Shown here: piece after piece, positions 53,875 through 61,685 of the stretch
Layout of the letters: the number at the start of each line of letters is the position of its first letter
Numbering within the stretch: position 1 is the first letter of the stretch
Assembly (NCBI GenBank): GCA_016703265.1
Contig: JADJCK010000003.1
Span: 496,001-560,000, forward strand
Source: a bacterium
GTDB lineage: Bacteria > Krumholzibacteriota > Krumholzibacteriia > LZORAL124-64-63
Direction of reading: 5' to 3'
Length of the DNA: 64,000 bases
Notes under the pieces: generated by a model
The model's input: the letters and a program-made list of their open reading frames with translations, nothing else
What the model was told of the DNA's origin: nothing
Database searches by the model: none
Program-made: the position numbers and the translations under genes

Positions 53875-54536
53875 AGGAACGCGAGGTCGTGATCGAGGTC
53901 GGCGCGGCCGATGGGAACCCGCAGGCTGCGGCGGCCCTCACCCTGGCTGGCGAAGTGGCCCGTCGGCTGGGCCCCGGGGTGACGGTGGCGCACGACGTGT
54001 CGGGCCCGGCGGACGCGGTGCGGGTGCGAGTCGACGGTCGCGAGCGTGATGTCGACGCGGGCGACGGCAGCCTGCCGCCGGCCTGGCTCCTGGAAGCCGC
54101 CGTCTGCCGTGCCCAGGACCGGCGCGGCTACCTGTTCCTGTGCGTCGCCAACTCCGCGCGCAGCCAGCTGGCCGAGGGGATCGCGCGGGCACTGGCGCCG
54201 GCTCATGTGACCGTCATGTCGGCCGGCTCGCAACCGACGCGCGTGCGGCCCGAGGCCCTCGCCGTGCTGTCCGAGATCGGGATCGACGGCGGCGGGCAGC
54301 GCTCGAAGAACGTGGCGGAGATCGACCCGCAGACGGTCGACACGGTGATCACGCTGTGCAGCGAGGAAGAATGCCCGGTGTTCCTGGGCGCGGCGGCGCG
54401 GCTGCACTGGGGGCTGCCCGACCCGGCGGGCGCCGGCGGCGATGACGCGGCGCGGCTGGGCGCGTTCCGGAACGTGCGCGACGAGTTGCAGCGGCGGCTG
54501 GCGGTGGTGTTCGGCGGGACGACGGACTGTAACTAG
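53871..54536 (+). CDS. arsC: Arsenate reductase-like (LMW-phosphatase fold) with N-terminal extension
   Basis: This 221-residue protein has an N-terminal unit of about 80 residues, loosely like the Rdx/SelW fold but without its CxxC, joined to a low-molecular-weight phosphatase domain. There the P-loop is FLCVANSARSQLAE (Cys91 to Arg97, CX5R), with SAGSQP, LCSEEECPVF and the catalytic WGLPDP. Thioredoxin-coupled arsenate reductases of this fold reduce arsenate to arsenite, which ACR3 exports. The start is GTG at 53871, overlapping the acr3 stop. The last Cys pair could serve as the second and third catalytic cysteines. Confidence 0.85.
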   Translation: MKEREVVIEVGAADGNPQAAAALTLAGEVARRLGPGVTVAHDVSGPADAVRVRVDGRERDVDAGDGSLPPAWLLEAAVCRAQDRRGYLFLCVANSARSQLAEGIARALAPAHVTVMSAGSQPTRVRPEALAVLSEIGIDGGGQRSKNVAEIDPQTVDTVITLCSEEECPVFLGAAARLHWGLPDPAGAGGDDAARLGAFRNVRDELQRRLAVVFGGTTDCN

Positions 54537-55543
54537 ACGACGCGGCGCAGACCGGCCGCGTTATCGGCACCGGAGGGCGGCTGCGCCCCCTTGGCCGGGC
54601 CTGACACGGGGAACGGCCGCGCTCCCGAAGCGAGGTCCGCCGGCGCCTCCGCGCCCATCGATTCGAAGAACGTGGCCACGAACCGGAGCGTCAGTTCGGA
54701 GCGCCGCAGCCGCGGCGAGACCAGCAGCGTGCGTGGCCGGACGTGCCCGAAACCCGCCACGCGATGCTCGCGCAGCAGACCGTTCTCCAATTCCCGCGAC
54801 ACCAGTTCCCGCGAGACGAAGCCGAGGCCATGGCCGGCGACGACCTGGCGCACGACGCCGGCCAGGTCGTCGTAGTAGGCCAGGTTCGTGAACTCGTCGA
54901 GGCTGTGCCCGAGCTGTTTCAGGCGCCGCTTCAGGAAGCGGTAGGCGCAGCCGTTGTACGTCTTCAGGAACAGCCGCCGGTCCGTGAGCTCATCGATGGT
55001 CACCACCGGGTCCGTGATGCCCAGCGCCGGGGCGCTCACGAAGACCATCTCGTCGGGCGGCAGGTCCCACCGCTGGCAGTCGGCCAGGTCCAGTTCGTCG
55101 CAGTGCTCGACGACCGCCAGGTCGTAGCGGCCGACGGCCAGGCCCTCCAGCACATCCTCGGGCATGTCGAAAACGACATTGAGATCGAAATTCAACCCCG
55201 AGGCGCCGACGTAGCGCTCGAAGATGTCCGGCAGGCGCCCGGCGCCGAAGCAGGGCGTGCAGCAGAACGAGATGCGGTCGCGCAGCTTGTGCTCGGCCAC
55301 GTTGTGCTCGAGCTGGCGCTCGATCTCGAGGATCTCCCTGGCCTTGTCCACCAGCAGGCGCCCGGCCCCGGTGGCCGTGACGCTCTCGGATCCGCGCTCC
55401 AGCAGCGAGACCCCGTAGTGCTCCTCCAGCTGACGGATCCGGCGGGAGACCGCCGACTGGGTGACGCACAGGCGCTCGGCGGCGGCGGTGAAGCTGCCGG
55501 CCTCGGCGACGGCGACCAGGGTGCGTAGGAGGACCAGTTCCAT
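54533..55543 (-). CDS. LysR-family regulator divergent from extH
   Basis: This 336-residue regulator has the winged helix at residues 1-60 (LLRTLVAVAEAGSFTAAAERL, SAVSRRIRQLEEHYG) and a ligand domain with many Cys (SFCCTPCFGAG), which could sense redox state or metalloid. Its stop overlaps that of arsC by 4 nt (convergent). Its ATG is 159 nt from the extH ATG, so it is the likely regulator of extH-extI. The C-terminal tail (AKGAQPPSGADN) is unusual for the family. Confidence 0.9.
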   Translation of the reverse strand: MELVLLRTLVAVAEAGSFTAAAERLCVTQSAVSRRIRQLEEHYGVSLLERGSESVTATGAGRLLVDKAREILEIERQLEHNVAEHKLRDRISFCCTPCFGAGRLPDIFERYVGASGLNFDLNVVFDMPEDVLEGLAVGRYDLAVVEHCDELDLADCQRWDLPPDEMVFVSAPALGITDPVVTIDELTDRRLFLKTYNGCAYRFLKRRLKQLGHSLDEFTNLAYYDDLAGVVRQVVAGHGLGFVSRELVSRELENGLLREHRVAGFGHVRPRTLLVSPRLRRSELTLRFVATFFESMGAEAPADLASGARPFPVSGPAKGAQPPSGADNAAGLRRVV

Positions 55544-55614
55544 GCCGCCAAGATAGCCTGAGCCCCCTCCCCTGTCCATGCGCGGGGCGCATGGCTCCCA
55601 TGACCAACGGTCGT

Positions 55615-55642
55615 TTGACTTGGACTTGCGGCAACTTACCAT
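55615..55642 (+). promoter_or_regulatory. extH promoter
   Basis: TTGACT (55615-55620) and TACCAT (55637-55642) are separated by 16 nt, 60 nt before the extH ATG. Upstream, ATGGCTCCCAT (55591-55601) is an ATGG-N3-CCAT palindrome fitting a LysR T-N11-A-type site. Confidence 0.5.
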
Positions 55643-55702
55643 CGCCCAACGGGTTCTGACGAAGAACGCCCGCTCAAGACCGGTTGAAACAAGGAGGCTC
55701 AC

Positions 55703-56950
55703 ATGCTGCAGCAGCTTGCGACGCGACGCAGGATGCTCCCGGCCCTGATCGTCGTTCTGGCGATCGGGACGCTGGGCATCTGGGGATGCGCCGATCATCC
55801 TACCGACTACGAGAATCCCGCCGACGGGATCGTCACTACGAAGACCGAGACCGCGCTGATCGAAGCCGCCACCCTGATGGAGTGGATCGACGAGGGTCGG
55901 CTCAACAGCACCGACCCGAACAGCCGCGACAAGGTCGTCGTCTTCCTGGTGGGCACGCCTGCGGCGTACACCACCGGGCACATTGCCGGCGCGCAGCTGT
56001 GGAACTCGAGCACCGAGTATTCCCTGACGCGCCTCGAGGGCGTGGCTGCCTCGGGCTCGATGGTCATCACCGGTCCGGTGCTCGACACCATCCTGAGCCG
56101 CTCGGGCGTCGACCAGTACACGACGATCGTGCTGACGACCGCCGATGACTTCAACAAGGCCACGCGCGCGTGGTGGATGCTGCGCTACTGGGGCTTCCCC
56201 AAGGAGCGGATCAAGGTCCTGCAGGGCGGCGACGCGGGCTGGGTCCTGGCCGGCAACACGCTGTCGACCGAGGTGCCGACCGTCACGCCGTCCGACTTCT
56301 CCGTGCGCGACCTGGCGGCCTACAGCGAGTTCGGCGGCAACTTCCGCGTCTCGATCGGCGAGGCCATCCGCGCCGTCGACGCCATCAACAGCGGCACGAC
56401 GCCCGACGTCAAGTGGCTGGACGTCCGCGGCGGCGTCGATCCCGTGGCCGGCGGCAAGATCGGGCCGGCGCAACTCGATTCCTGGAACGCCTACTACGTG
56501 GCCGGCACGACGGCGACGCTGCAGCCCGTGGCGGACATGGTGGCGCACCTGGCCACCTTCGGTGTGACCGAGGCGACCCCGCTGACCTACGTCAACTGTC
56601 AGGGTGGCGTGAAGTGCTCGGTGCCCTTCTTCATCCTCGACGGCATCCTCGGCTGGCCCACGCAGTCGTACAACGGTTCGTGGGGCCAGTGGAGCGCCTA
56701 CGGCAACGACACCGTCGCGGACGCCTGGGAGACCGACCTCGTCTCGCCGGGCACGACGACGTCGCGCAGCTTCGGCACCTGGACTCCCGGCACGCCTGTG
56801 CTCGACCCGGTGTCGCACGCGGCCTACGGCATCGCCGACCCCCGTGCCAACCAGATCGAGAACGAGGACGAAGCCTACTTCTCCAGCGGCGGCACCACGA
56901 CCCCGCCCCCCGGCGGCGGCGGCGGTGGCGGCGGCGGCAGCGGCTGCTGA
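55703..56950 (+). CDS. extH: ExtH-like rhodanese lipoprotein
   Basis: This 415-residue lipoprotein has a lipobox GIWGC (Cys29) and two rhodanese-like parts: VVFLVGTPAAYTTGHIAGAQLW with KVLQGGDAGWVLAGN, and a second with YVNCQGGVKCSVPFF in place of the usual active-site loop. The C-terminus is a Pro/Gly-rich tail with nine glycines ending SGC. ExtH of Geobacter-type selenite/tellurite reduction operons is a rhodanese-like lipoprotein before the porin ExtI, as here (65 nt). It may move selenium or sulphur as a persulphide; the usual Cys is not at the standard place. Confidence 0.82.
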   Translation: MLQQLATRRRMLPALIVVLAIGTLGIWGCADHPTDYENPADGIVTTKTETALIEAATLMEWIDEGRLNSTDPNSRDKVVVFLVGTPAAYTTGHIAGAQLWNSSTEYSLTRLEGVAASGSMVITGPVLDTILSRSGVDQYTTIVLTTADDFNKATRAWWMLRYWGFPKERIKVLQGGDAGWVLAGNTLSTEVPTVTPSDFSVRDLAAYSEFGGNFRVSIGEAIRAVDAINSGTTPDVKWLDVRGGVDPVAGGKIGPAQLDSWNAYYVAGTTATLQPVADMVAHLATFGVTEATPLTYVNCQGGVKCSVPFFILDGILGWPTQSYNGSWGQWSAYGNDTVADAWETDLVSPGTTTSRSFGTWTPGTPVLDPVSHAAYGIADPRANQIENEDEAYFSSGGTTTPPPGGGGGGGGGSGC

Positions 56951-57015
56951 TGCGGACAAGTTCTTCCTCCGCCCCCGCGTGGGGCGGTCACGAAACCAGC
57001 AAGGAGAAGTGACCC

Positions 57016-58218
57016 ATGAATCGAACGAGGAGCATCTTCGCGATCGCGGCCCTCGCCGCACTGGTCGCGCTGGCGGCACCGGCGATGGCCGGCCCCCAGA
57101 TGACATTCGGCCCCGAGGACCAGGGCACGCTGCAGATCGACGTCAAGAGCCAGTTCCAGATGACCATGAAGGACACGGACAGTGAAGGCGACGACGTCGA
57201 CTCCATCATGAACTTCAACTTCCGCCGCAATCGCCTGGCCTTCATGGGCGCGTGGGGCGAGAAGCTGAGCGTGTACGCCCAGACCGAGTACGTCGAAGAC
57301 GTGAACCTGGGCCTGTTCGGGCTGGCGGACGCCGACCAGGGCTCGAACTTCCAGATGCTGGACGCTGTCGCGCGCATCAAGCTGAGCGACGGATTCCGGA
57401 TGAACGTCGGCAAGTTCAAGTACAACCTGTCGCGCGAGAACCTCGAGGCCTGCGAAGCCCCGTTGTCGCTGGACCGCTCGCTGTTCATCCGTACGCCGTT
57501 CACCTCGACGCGCGACATGGGCGTTGCGGTGTGGGGCAACCTGGCCGAGGGCAAGGTCCAGTACCGCCTCGACGCGATGGAAGGCCGCAAGGCCCTTTCG
57601 ACGTCCGCCATGCCGAAGAGCAGCTTCCGCTACAGTGCGCGTGCCCACCTGTCGCTGTGGGACTCGGAGACCGAGTACGGCTACAAGGGCTCGTACCTGG
57701 GCGCGAAGAAGGTCTTCACCCTCGGCGCGGCCGTGCAGACCGAGCCTGAGGTGGTCTACGAGGACGCCGTCGCGAAGACGGGCAAGCTCGACTACAACGC
57801 CTACACCGTGGACATGTTCTATGAGCGCCCGATCCAGGAGACCGGTGCGATCACGCTGTCCGCGGCTTACGAGAACATCGACTTCGACGATGCCTACATG
57901 GGCATGAATCCCGACCCGGGCACCTGCGGCCTGAACGGCCAGAAGAACGGCTGGTACGCCAAGGCGGGCTACATGCTGCAGACGCAGCCGCTGCAGTTCT
58001 TCGCGCGCTACGAGTCGTGGAAGTTCGCCCTGCTGAACAACGTCTACAACCAGAAGCTGGACTGGTTCAGCGTCGGCGCGAACTACTTCATGATGGACAA
58101 CGTGCTGAAGCTGACCGTCGAGTACAGTGGCCTGAGCTTCGACGAGACCGGCGACATCGACGGCCTGGTCACCAACGACACGGGCACGCTGATCACGCAG
58201 TTGCAGCTGGTTTTCTGA
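57016..58218 (+). CDS. extI: ExtI-like outer-membrane porin
   Basis: This 400-residue protein has a signal peptide (RSIFAIAALAALVALAAPAMA) and a beta-barrel pattern (NFNFRRNRLAFMGAWGEKLS, VYAQTEYVED, LKLTVEYSGLSF) ending with Phe in LITQLQLVF. ExtI is a porin-like protein of Geobacter implicated in selenite and tellurite reduction. It lies 65 nt after extH, in the same order. A stem follows the stop and ends the transcript. Confidence 0.85.
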   Translation: MNRTRSIFAIAALAALVALAAPAMAGPQMTFGPEDQGTLQIDVKSQFQMTMKDTDSEGDDVDSIMNFNFRRNRLAFMGAWGEKLSVYAQTEYVEDVNLGLFGLADADQGSNFQMLDAVARIKLSDGFRMNVGKFKYNLSRENLEACEAPLSLDRSLFIRTPFTSTRDMGVAVWGNLAEGKVQYRLDAMEGRKALSTSAMPKSSFRYSARAHLSLWDSETEYGYKGSYLGAKKVFTLGAAVQTEPEVVYEDAVAKTGKLDYNAYTVDMFYERPIQETGAITLSAAYENIDFDDAYMGMNPDPGTCGLNGQKNGWYAKAGYMLQTQPLQFFARYESWKFALLNNVYNQKLDWFSVGANYFMMDNVLKLTVEYSGLSFDETGDIDGLVTNDTGTLITQLQLVF

Positions 58219-58241
58219 TCTGACCTTCGGGTTTCGAACAG

Positions 58242-58269
58242 CCGGCGGGCTCCTGATGGGGCCCGCCGG
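58242..58269. terminator. Terminator after extI
   Basis: CCGGCGGGC (58242-58250) pairs with GCCCGCCGG (58261-58269), loop TCCTGATGGG, followed by TCTGCTTTAT. It lies between the convergent extI and tetrahaem cytochrome genes. Confidence 0.75.
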
Positions 58270-58290
58270 TCTGCTTTATATCGGACAGGA

Positions 58291-59097
58291 TCAACGGTCG
58301 CCGGTGGGCGGCGGCGGCGCCAGTGCCTCGAGCAGGGCATCGAGTTCGGCAGGCTTCACCGCGACCGGGAGCATGGTCGCGTGCGCGCGCTGTGCGCGCG
58401 GATTGCGCAGCCACCGTTCGAGGCGCGCGCGATCCCAGGTACTGTCCGGCTGTGCCGGATAGAACGCTCCCGGCAGTCCCGAGAGATTCGGGCCGGCGGT
58501 GCCGATCCCCTGCGGCCCGTCGGGCGTCAGCGCCTGGTGGCAGCCGCCGCACAGGCGCGCGAAGACGCGCAGGCTGTCGTCGCTCCCGGCGCGGAAGCGC
58601 ACCTGGTAGCGCGGCGAGCCACCGTACCGGTCGGCGTCGCGGAGCAGCACCGCAATCAGCGTGTCGGCCGAGCCGGCGCCCAGGCCGAACGACGGCATGG
58701 CCGCGGCCGGGCTCGTCAGGGCGCTGCGCAACTCGGCCTGCGTGCGGGGCCAGGCCACGGTATCCAGGCTGATCGCCAGCCGCTCGCCCTTCCCCCCGCT
58801 CACATGGCAGCGGCGGCAGCCCAGGCTGTCGCGCAGGGCCACGGCGCGCGGCAGGACCGGCGAGCCCGGCAGCATCCAGGTGGCGGCCGCGCCGCCCAGC
58901 AGCCGGTGATGGGCCAGGTCCGCGCGACGGGCCCGTTCGTCGCCGCGGTGGCAATCGATGCAGCTGCCGCAGGCGGCATAGTGCGGCTCGTGGCAGTCGA
59001 GGCAGGCCGCACGGGGCGGAGCCTCGGCGCCGGTCGCCAGGCCGGCGGCCAGGGCCAGCGTCAGCGTCAGCGTCAGAACGGCCCGCGCAACTGCCAA
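58291..59097 (-). CDS. Tetrahaem c-type cytochrome (ExtS position)
   Basis: This 268-residue exported protein has a signal peptide (VLTLTLTLALAAGLATGAEA) and four CxxCH sites: CLDCH, CIDCH, CRRCH and CGGCH, each with a Met or His later in the chain that could be the second ligand. By order it is the last gene of the cluster (Ext M-N-O-P-Q-S), so it is placed as ExtS. Electrons from the b-type complex encoded upstream could leave via it. It overlaps the next gene by 25 nt. Confidence 0.75.
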   Translation of the reverse strand: MAVARAVLTLTLTLALAAGLATGAEAPPRAACLDCHEPHYAACGSCIDCHRGDERARRADLAHHRLLGGAAATWMLPGSPVLPRAVALRDSLGCRRCHVSGGKGERLAISLDTVAWPRTQAELRSALTSPAAAMPSFGLGAGSADTLIAVLLRDADRYGGSPRYQVRFRAGSDDSLRVFARLCGGCHQALTPDGPQGIGTAGPNLSGLPGAFYPAQPDSTWDRARLERWLRNPRAQRAHATMLPVAVKPAELDALLEALAPPPPTGDR

Positions 59098-59483
59098 TTC
59101 TCACCCCGCAGGAAGAGCGCCGTGGCGGTCAGGACGACCACCAGCGCGAAAATGACCAGCACCACGGTCCCGACCAGGCGCTCGCCCGGCTGGAACCAGG
59201 CCGCCCGCCCGGCCGGCGCACGGCGCAGCCAGGGCAGCGCCACGAACAGGCCGGCCAACAGCAGCACGGCGTACATCCAGGCGGTGCCGTGGCTGACCAG
59301 CTCCTGGATCCAGAGCAGGAACCAGGCGGACTTGGCCGGGTTGGGCGGGCGCATCGGGTCGGCTGCCGTCTCGAGCGGCGCCGGCACGAGCCAGGCCGCC
59401 ACGAGCAGGAACACGGCGATGACCAGCAACCCGCGCCGGATCAACCGGAAGAAATGGGGGGAACTGGGGACCTGGTCGCTCAT
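59073..59483 (-). CDS. extQ: Small membrane subunit (ExtQ position)
   Basis: This 136-residue protein has three membrane segments (GLLVIAVFLLVAAWLVPAPL, WMYAVLLLAGLFVALPWLRR, LVGTVVLVIFALVVVLTATA) and two short loops with PMRPPNPAKSAWFLLWIQE. The sequence PPNPAKSAWYF is the mark of cytochrome b C-terminal (subunit IV-like) parts. It is coupled to the cytochrome b gene by ATGA overlap. It forms the membrane part of a b-type quinol oxidase-like complex. Confidence 0.78.
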   Translation of the reverse strand: MSDQVPSSPHFFRLIRRGLLVIAVFLLVAAWLVPAPLETAADPMRPPNPAKSAWFLLWIQELVSHGTAWMYAVLLLAGLFVALPWLRRAPAGRAAWFQPGERLVGTVVLVIFALVVVLTATALFLRGENWQLRGPF

Positions 59484-60100
59484 AGGTACGGGAGCACCCC
59501 CTTGCTGCGGCGGATGCGGAAGAAGTGCAGGAAGATCAGCGACAACATGAGCGTGGGCAGCACCGCGATGTGCAGCGCGTAGAAGCGCAGCAGCGACAGC
59601 GGTCCGCCGATGTGGTCGGGCACGAACAGCGTCCGCAGCTGCTCGCCCAGGGGCAGCACGCGCAGCAGTTCCATGCCGGTCTGCGTGGCCCAGTACGACA
59701 GCTGGTCCAGCGGCAACAGGTAGCCGGTGTAGGCGCTGCCCACGGCCAGGAACAGGATCAGCGTACCGACCACCCACGTGCCGTGCCGGGGATGGCGGTA
59801 GGCGCCCGTCAATACGACACGCAGCGTGTGCAGCATGATCAGCACGAGCAGCGTGTGCGAGCAGAAGCGATGCAGGGAACGCAGGTAGCGACCGCCCCAG
59901 ACCGAGCTCTCGAGGAACTGGATCGACTCGAAGGCCCCGGTTGGCGACGGGCGGTAGTAGAACATCAGCAGGAGCCCCGTCACGATCAGCGTCAGGAACG
60001 TGGTGAAGGACAGCCCGCCCAGGCAGAACGTGTAGGTGATCCGCAGGTTGCGGCGCAGGACAATGCGCGGGAACAGGTGCCGGACGAACTCGCCGATCAT
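59480..60100 (-). CDS. extP: Cytochrome b N-terminal domain protein (ExtP position)
   Basis: This 206-residue protein has four membrane segments and two histidine pairs: His77/His91 and His177/His192, spaced 14 and 15 residues as in cytochrome b6, which hold two b haems. Conserved Gly and YYRPSPTGAFES fit the Q-site loop. It should oxidise menaquinol and pass electrons to the Rieske protein. The ATG at 60100 overlaps the Rieske gene stop (ATGA). Confidence 0.88.
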   Translation of the reverse strand: MIGEFVRHLFPRIVLRRNLRITYTFCLGGLSFTTFLTLIVTGLLLMFYYRPSPTGAFESIQFLESSVWGGRYLRSLHRFCSHTLLVLIMLHTLRVVLTGAYRHPRHGTWVVGTLILFLAVGSAYTGYLLPLDQLSYWATQTGMELLRVLPLGEQLRTLFVPDHIGGPLSLLRFYALHIAVLPTLMLSLIFLHFFRIRRSKGVLPYL

Positions 60101-60504
60101 GTCGCCTCCGGCAGCCGGACGGTGATGCGGTCGCCGTCCTCGAAGCAAACCAGTTCGTGCAGGGCGCGCGTGGCCGGGCCCGTCAGCACGGCGCCGTTCT
60201 CGTCGAAGCGGCTGCCGTGGCAGGGGCAGGTGAACCCGGTCTCGGTGGCGGTGACGCGGCAGCCCAGGTGCGTGCAGGTCAGGTTCAGCGCGCGCAGCCC
60301 GCCCTCGCGGCCGCGCGTCACCGCCAACCCGTGCTCGGGCAGCACGAGGGCACCGCCGCGGGGCACCTCGCCGGCGGGCACGCTGACCTCGCGGGGCACG
60401 AGGTCGCGCACCGGCGTCAGGTATCGCCAGCAGCCCACGAGGCCCGCCACGGCGGGGATCAGGGCCTTGAGGAACTGGCGTCTGGTTGCAGCAGGTTCTG
60501 CCAT
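60097..60504 (-). CDS. extO: Rieske [2Fe-2S] protein (ExtO position)
   Basis: This 135-residue protein has a Tat-type signal or anchor (TRRQFLKALIPAVAGLVGC) and the Rieske motif CTHLGC (Cys77, His79, Cys82) and CPCHGSRF (Cys93, Cys95, His96). The cluster is coordinated by Cys77, His79, Cys93 and His96, with the Cys82-Cys95 disulphide. It passes electrons from the b-type subunit to c-type cytochromes. It overlaps the multihaem gene by 46 nt. Confidence 0.92.
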   Translation of the reverse strand: MAEPAATRRQFLKALIPAVAGLVGCWRYLTPVRDLVPREVSVPAGEVPRGGALVLPEHGLAVTRGREGGLRALNLTCTHLGCRVTATETGFTCPCHGSRFDENGAVLTGPATRALHELVCFEDGDRITVRLPEAT

Positions 60505-61685
60505 TGCCTCAGGTGCTCCCGCACGTACTCGGGCGTGCGCCGGTTCATCAGGTCGTAGCGCTCACGGGTGAAGAATGCCCCATTGACGACGCGCTGGCCA
60601 GCCTGGTCCCACCACGAGCGCAGGGGCAGGCCGTCGCGTTCCAGTTCGTAGATGCGGTCGGCGGCCGGCTCCAGCACGAAGCGCCGCGGATTGTCGTGGC
60701 AGCCCCCGCAGGTGACGGTGCCGCGCCGCACGGTGTGCGGAAAGAAGGCCTTCCACTCGGCGGTCAGCAGCCGGTTCTCCCAACCGCGGGCCGGATCGCT
60801 GGCCAGCAGCACGAACTGCGGCCGGATGGGCGAGACGAGGCCGCGCGCATTGAGCCCCAGCGGGGGCGGATCCTGTCGCCGCAGGGCGGCGCTGCGCCGC
60901 CAGCCGCCCTGTTCGGGCAGCGCCGCGAACGCTTCCTCCTGCTCGGCGGTCAGCGGCCTGACGAGGAAGGTGCCGTACTCCTGCGCCGCCCAGGCCGAGT
61001 GGCACGCCCAACACTCCATCTTCTCCAGGTGCGCTGTGATGGCGTGCTCGGGCACGTCGCGCGACGGCTCGGCATGGCACTCGCGGCAGGTCCGAACAAA
61101 GCCGGCGCCGTTCGCCGCGTGCACGCGATGGCAGTCCACGCAGCCCAGGCCGCGCTGCTGGTGCACATCGGGCAGCATCTTCAGGTACTGGGCGCCGTCG
61201 GCGACCGGCCCGCGCCGGTAGCGCTCGTGGTCCTCGCGCGGGGCGCGGCCGTGGTACTCCCAGCCGGTGAAATAGCCCTGGTGGCAGCGCAGGCAGGTCT
61301 CGTCGGCGATGCGCACGGGCGACGCTGTGCCCGCAGGCGCTGCGGTGGCCGGCGGCACCAGCCGCGCCGCGCGCGGGTGCGGCTCGCCTTCGTGGCAGTC
61401 ACGGCACTGCGAAACGTGGCACCCGGCGCAGGCCGCGCTGAAGAACGCCTCGCCCTCGCGCCCGAAGGCCCGGCAGGCGAAATCGCGTTCGGCCCTGCGC
61501 GTGGCCATGGGGCCGGCCAGCACATCGCCCTGGCCGGGGTGGCAGTTCAGGCAGGCCAGGTCGGACGGCAAGGCCCTGCCCGCGGCGCCCTGTGCAGGGC
61601 CCGCGTTGCCCCCGTGGGGGACCGCCGGCGCGGGCTCAGCGCCCAGCAGCCAGCAGGCGGCGATGCAGAGTATCGTCCAGCGCAT
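60459..61685 (-). CDS. Octahaem c-type cytochrome (ExtN position)
   Basis: This 408-residue exported protein has a signal peptide (WTILCIAACWLLGAEPAPA) and eight CxxCH sites: CLNCH, CAGCH, CRDCH, CLRCH, CVDCH, CRECH, CWACH and CGGCH. A long haem-poor part (residues 240-340) holds the substrate or docking site. It takes electrons from the Rieske protein encoded directly after it. It overlaps its neighbour upstream by 50 nt. Named by order only (N in M-N-O-P-Q-S). Confidence 0.8.
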   Translation of the reverse strand: MRWTILCIAACWLLGAEPAPAVPHGGNAGPAQGAAGRALPSDLACLNCHPGQGDVLAGPMATRRAERDFACRAFGREGEAFFSAACAGCHVSQCRDCHEGEPHPRAARLVPPATAAPAGTASPVRIADETCLRCHQGYFTGWEYHGRAPREDHERYRRGPVADGAQYLKMLPDVHQQRGLGCVDCHRVHAANGAGFVRTCRECHAEPSRDVPEHAITAHLEKMECWACHSAWAAQEYGTFLVRPLTAEQEEAFAALPEQGGWRRSAALRRQDPPPLGLNARGLVSPIRPQFVLLASDPARGWENRLLTAEWKAFFPHTVRRGTVTCGGCHDNPRRFVLEPAADRIYELERDGLPLRSWWDQAGQRVVNGAFFTRERYDLMNRRTPEYVREHLRQWQNLLQPDASSSRP

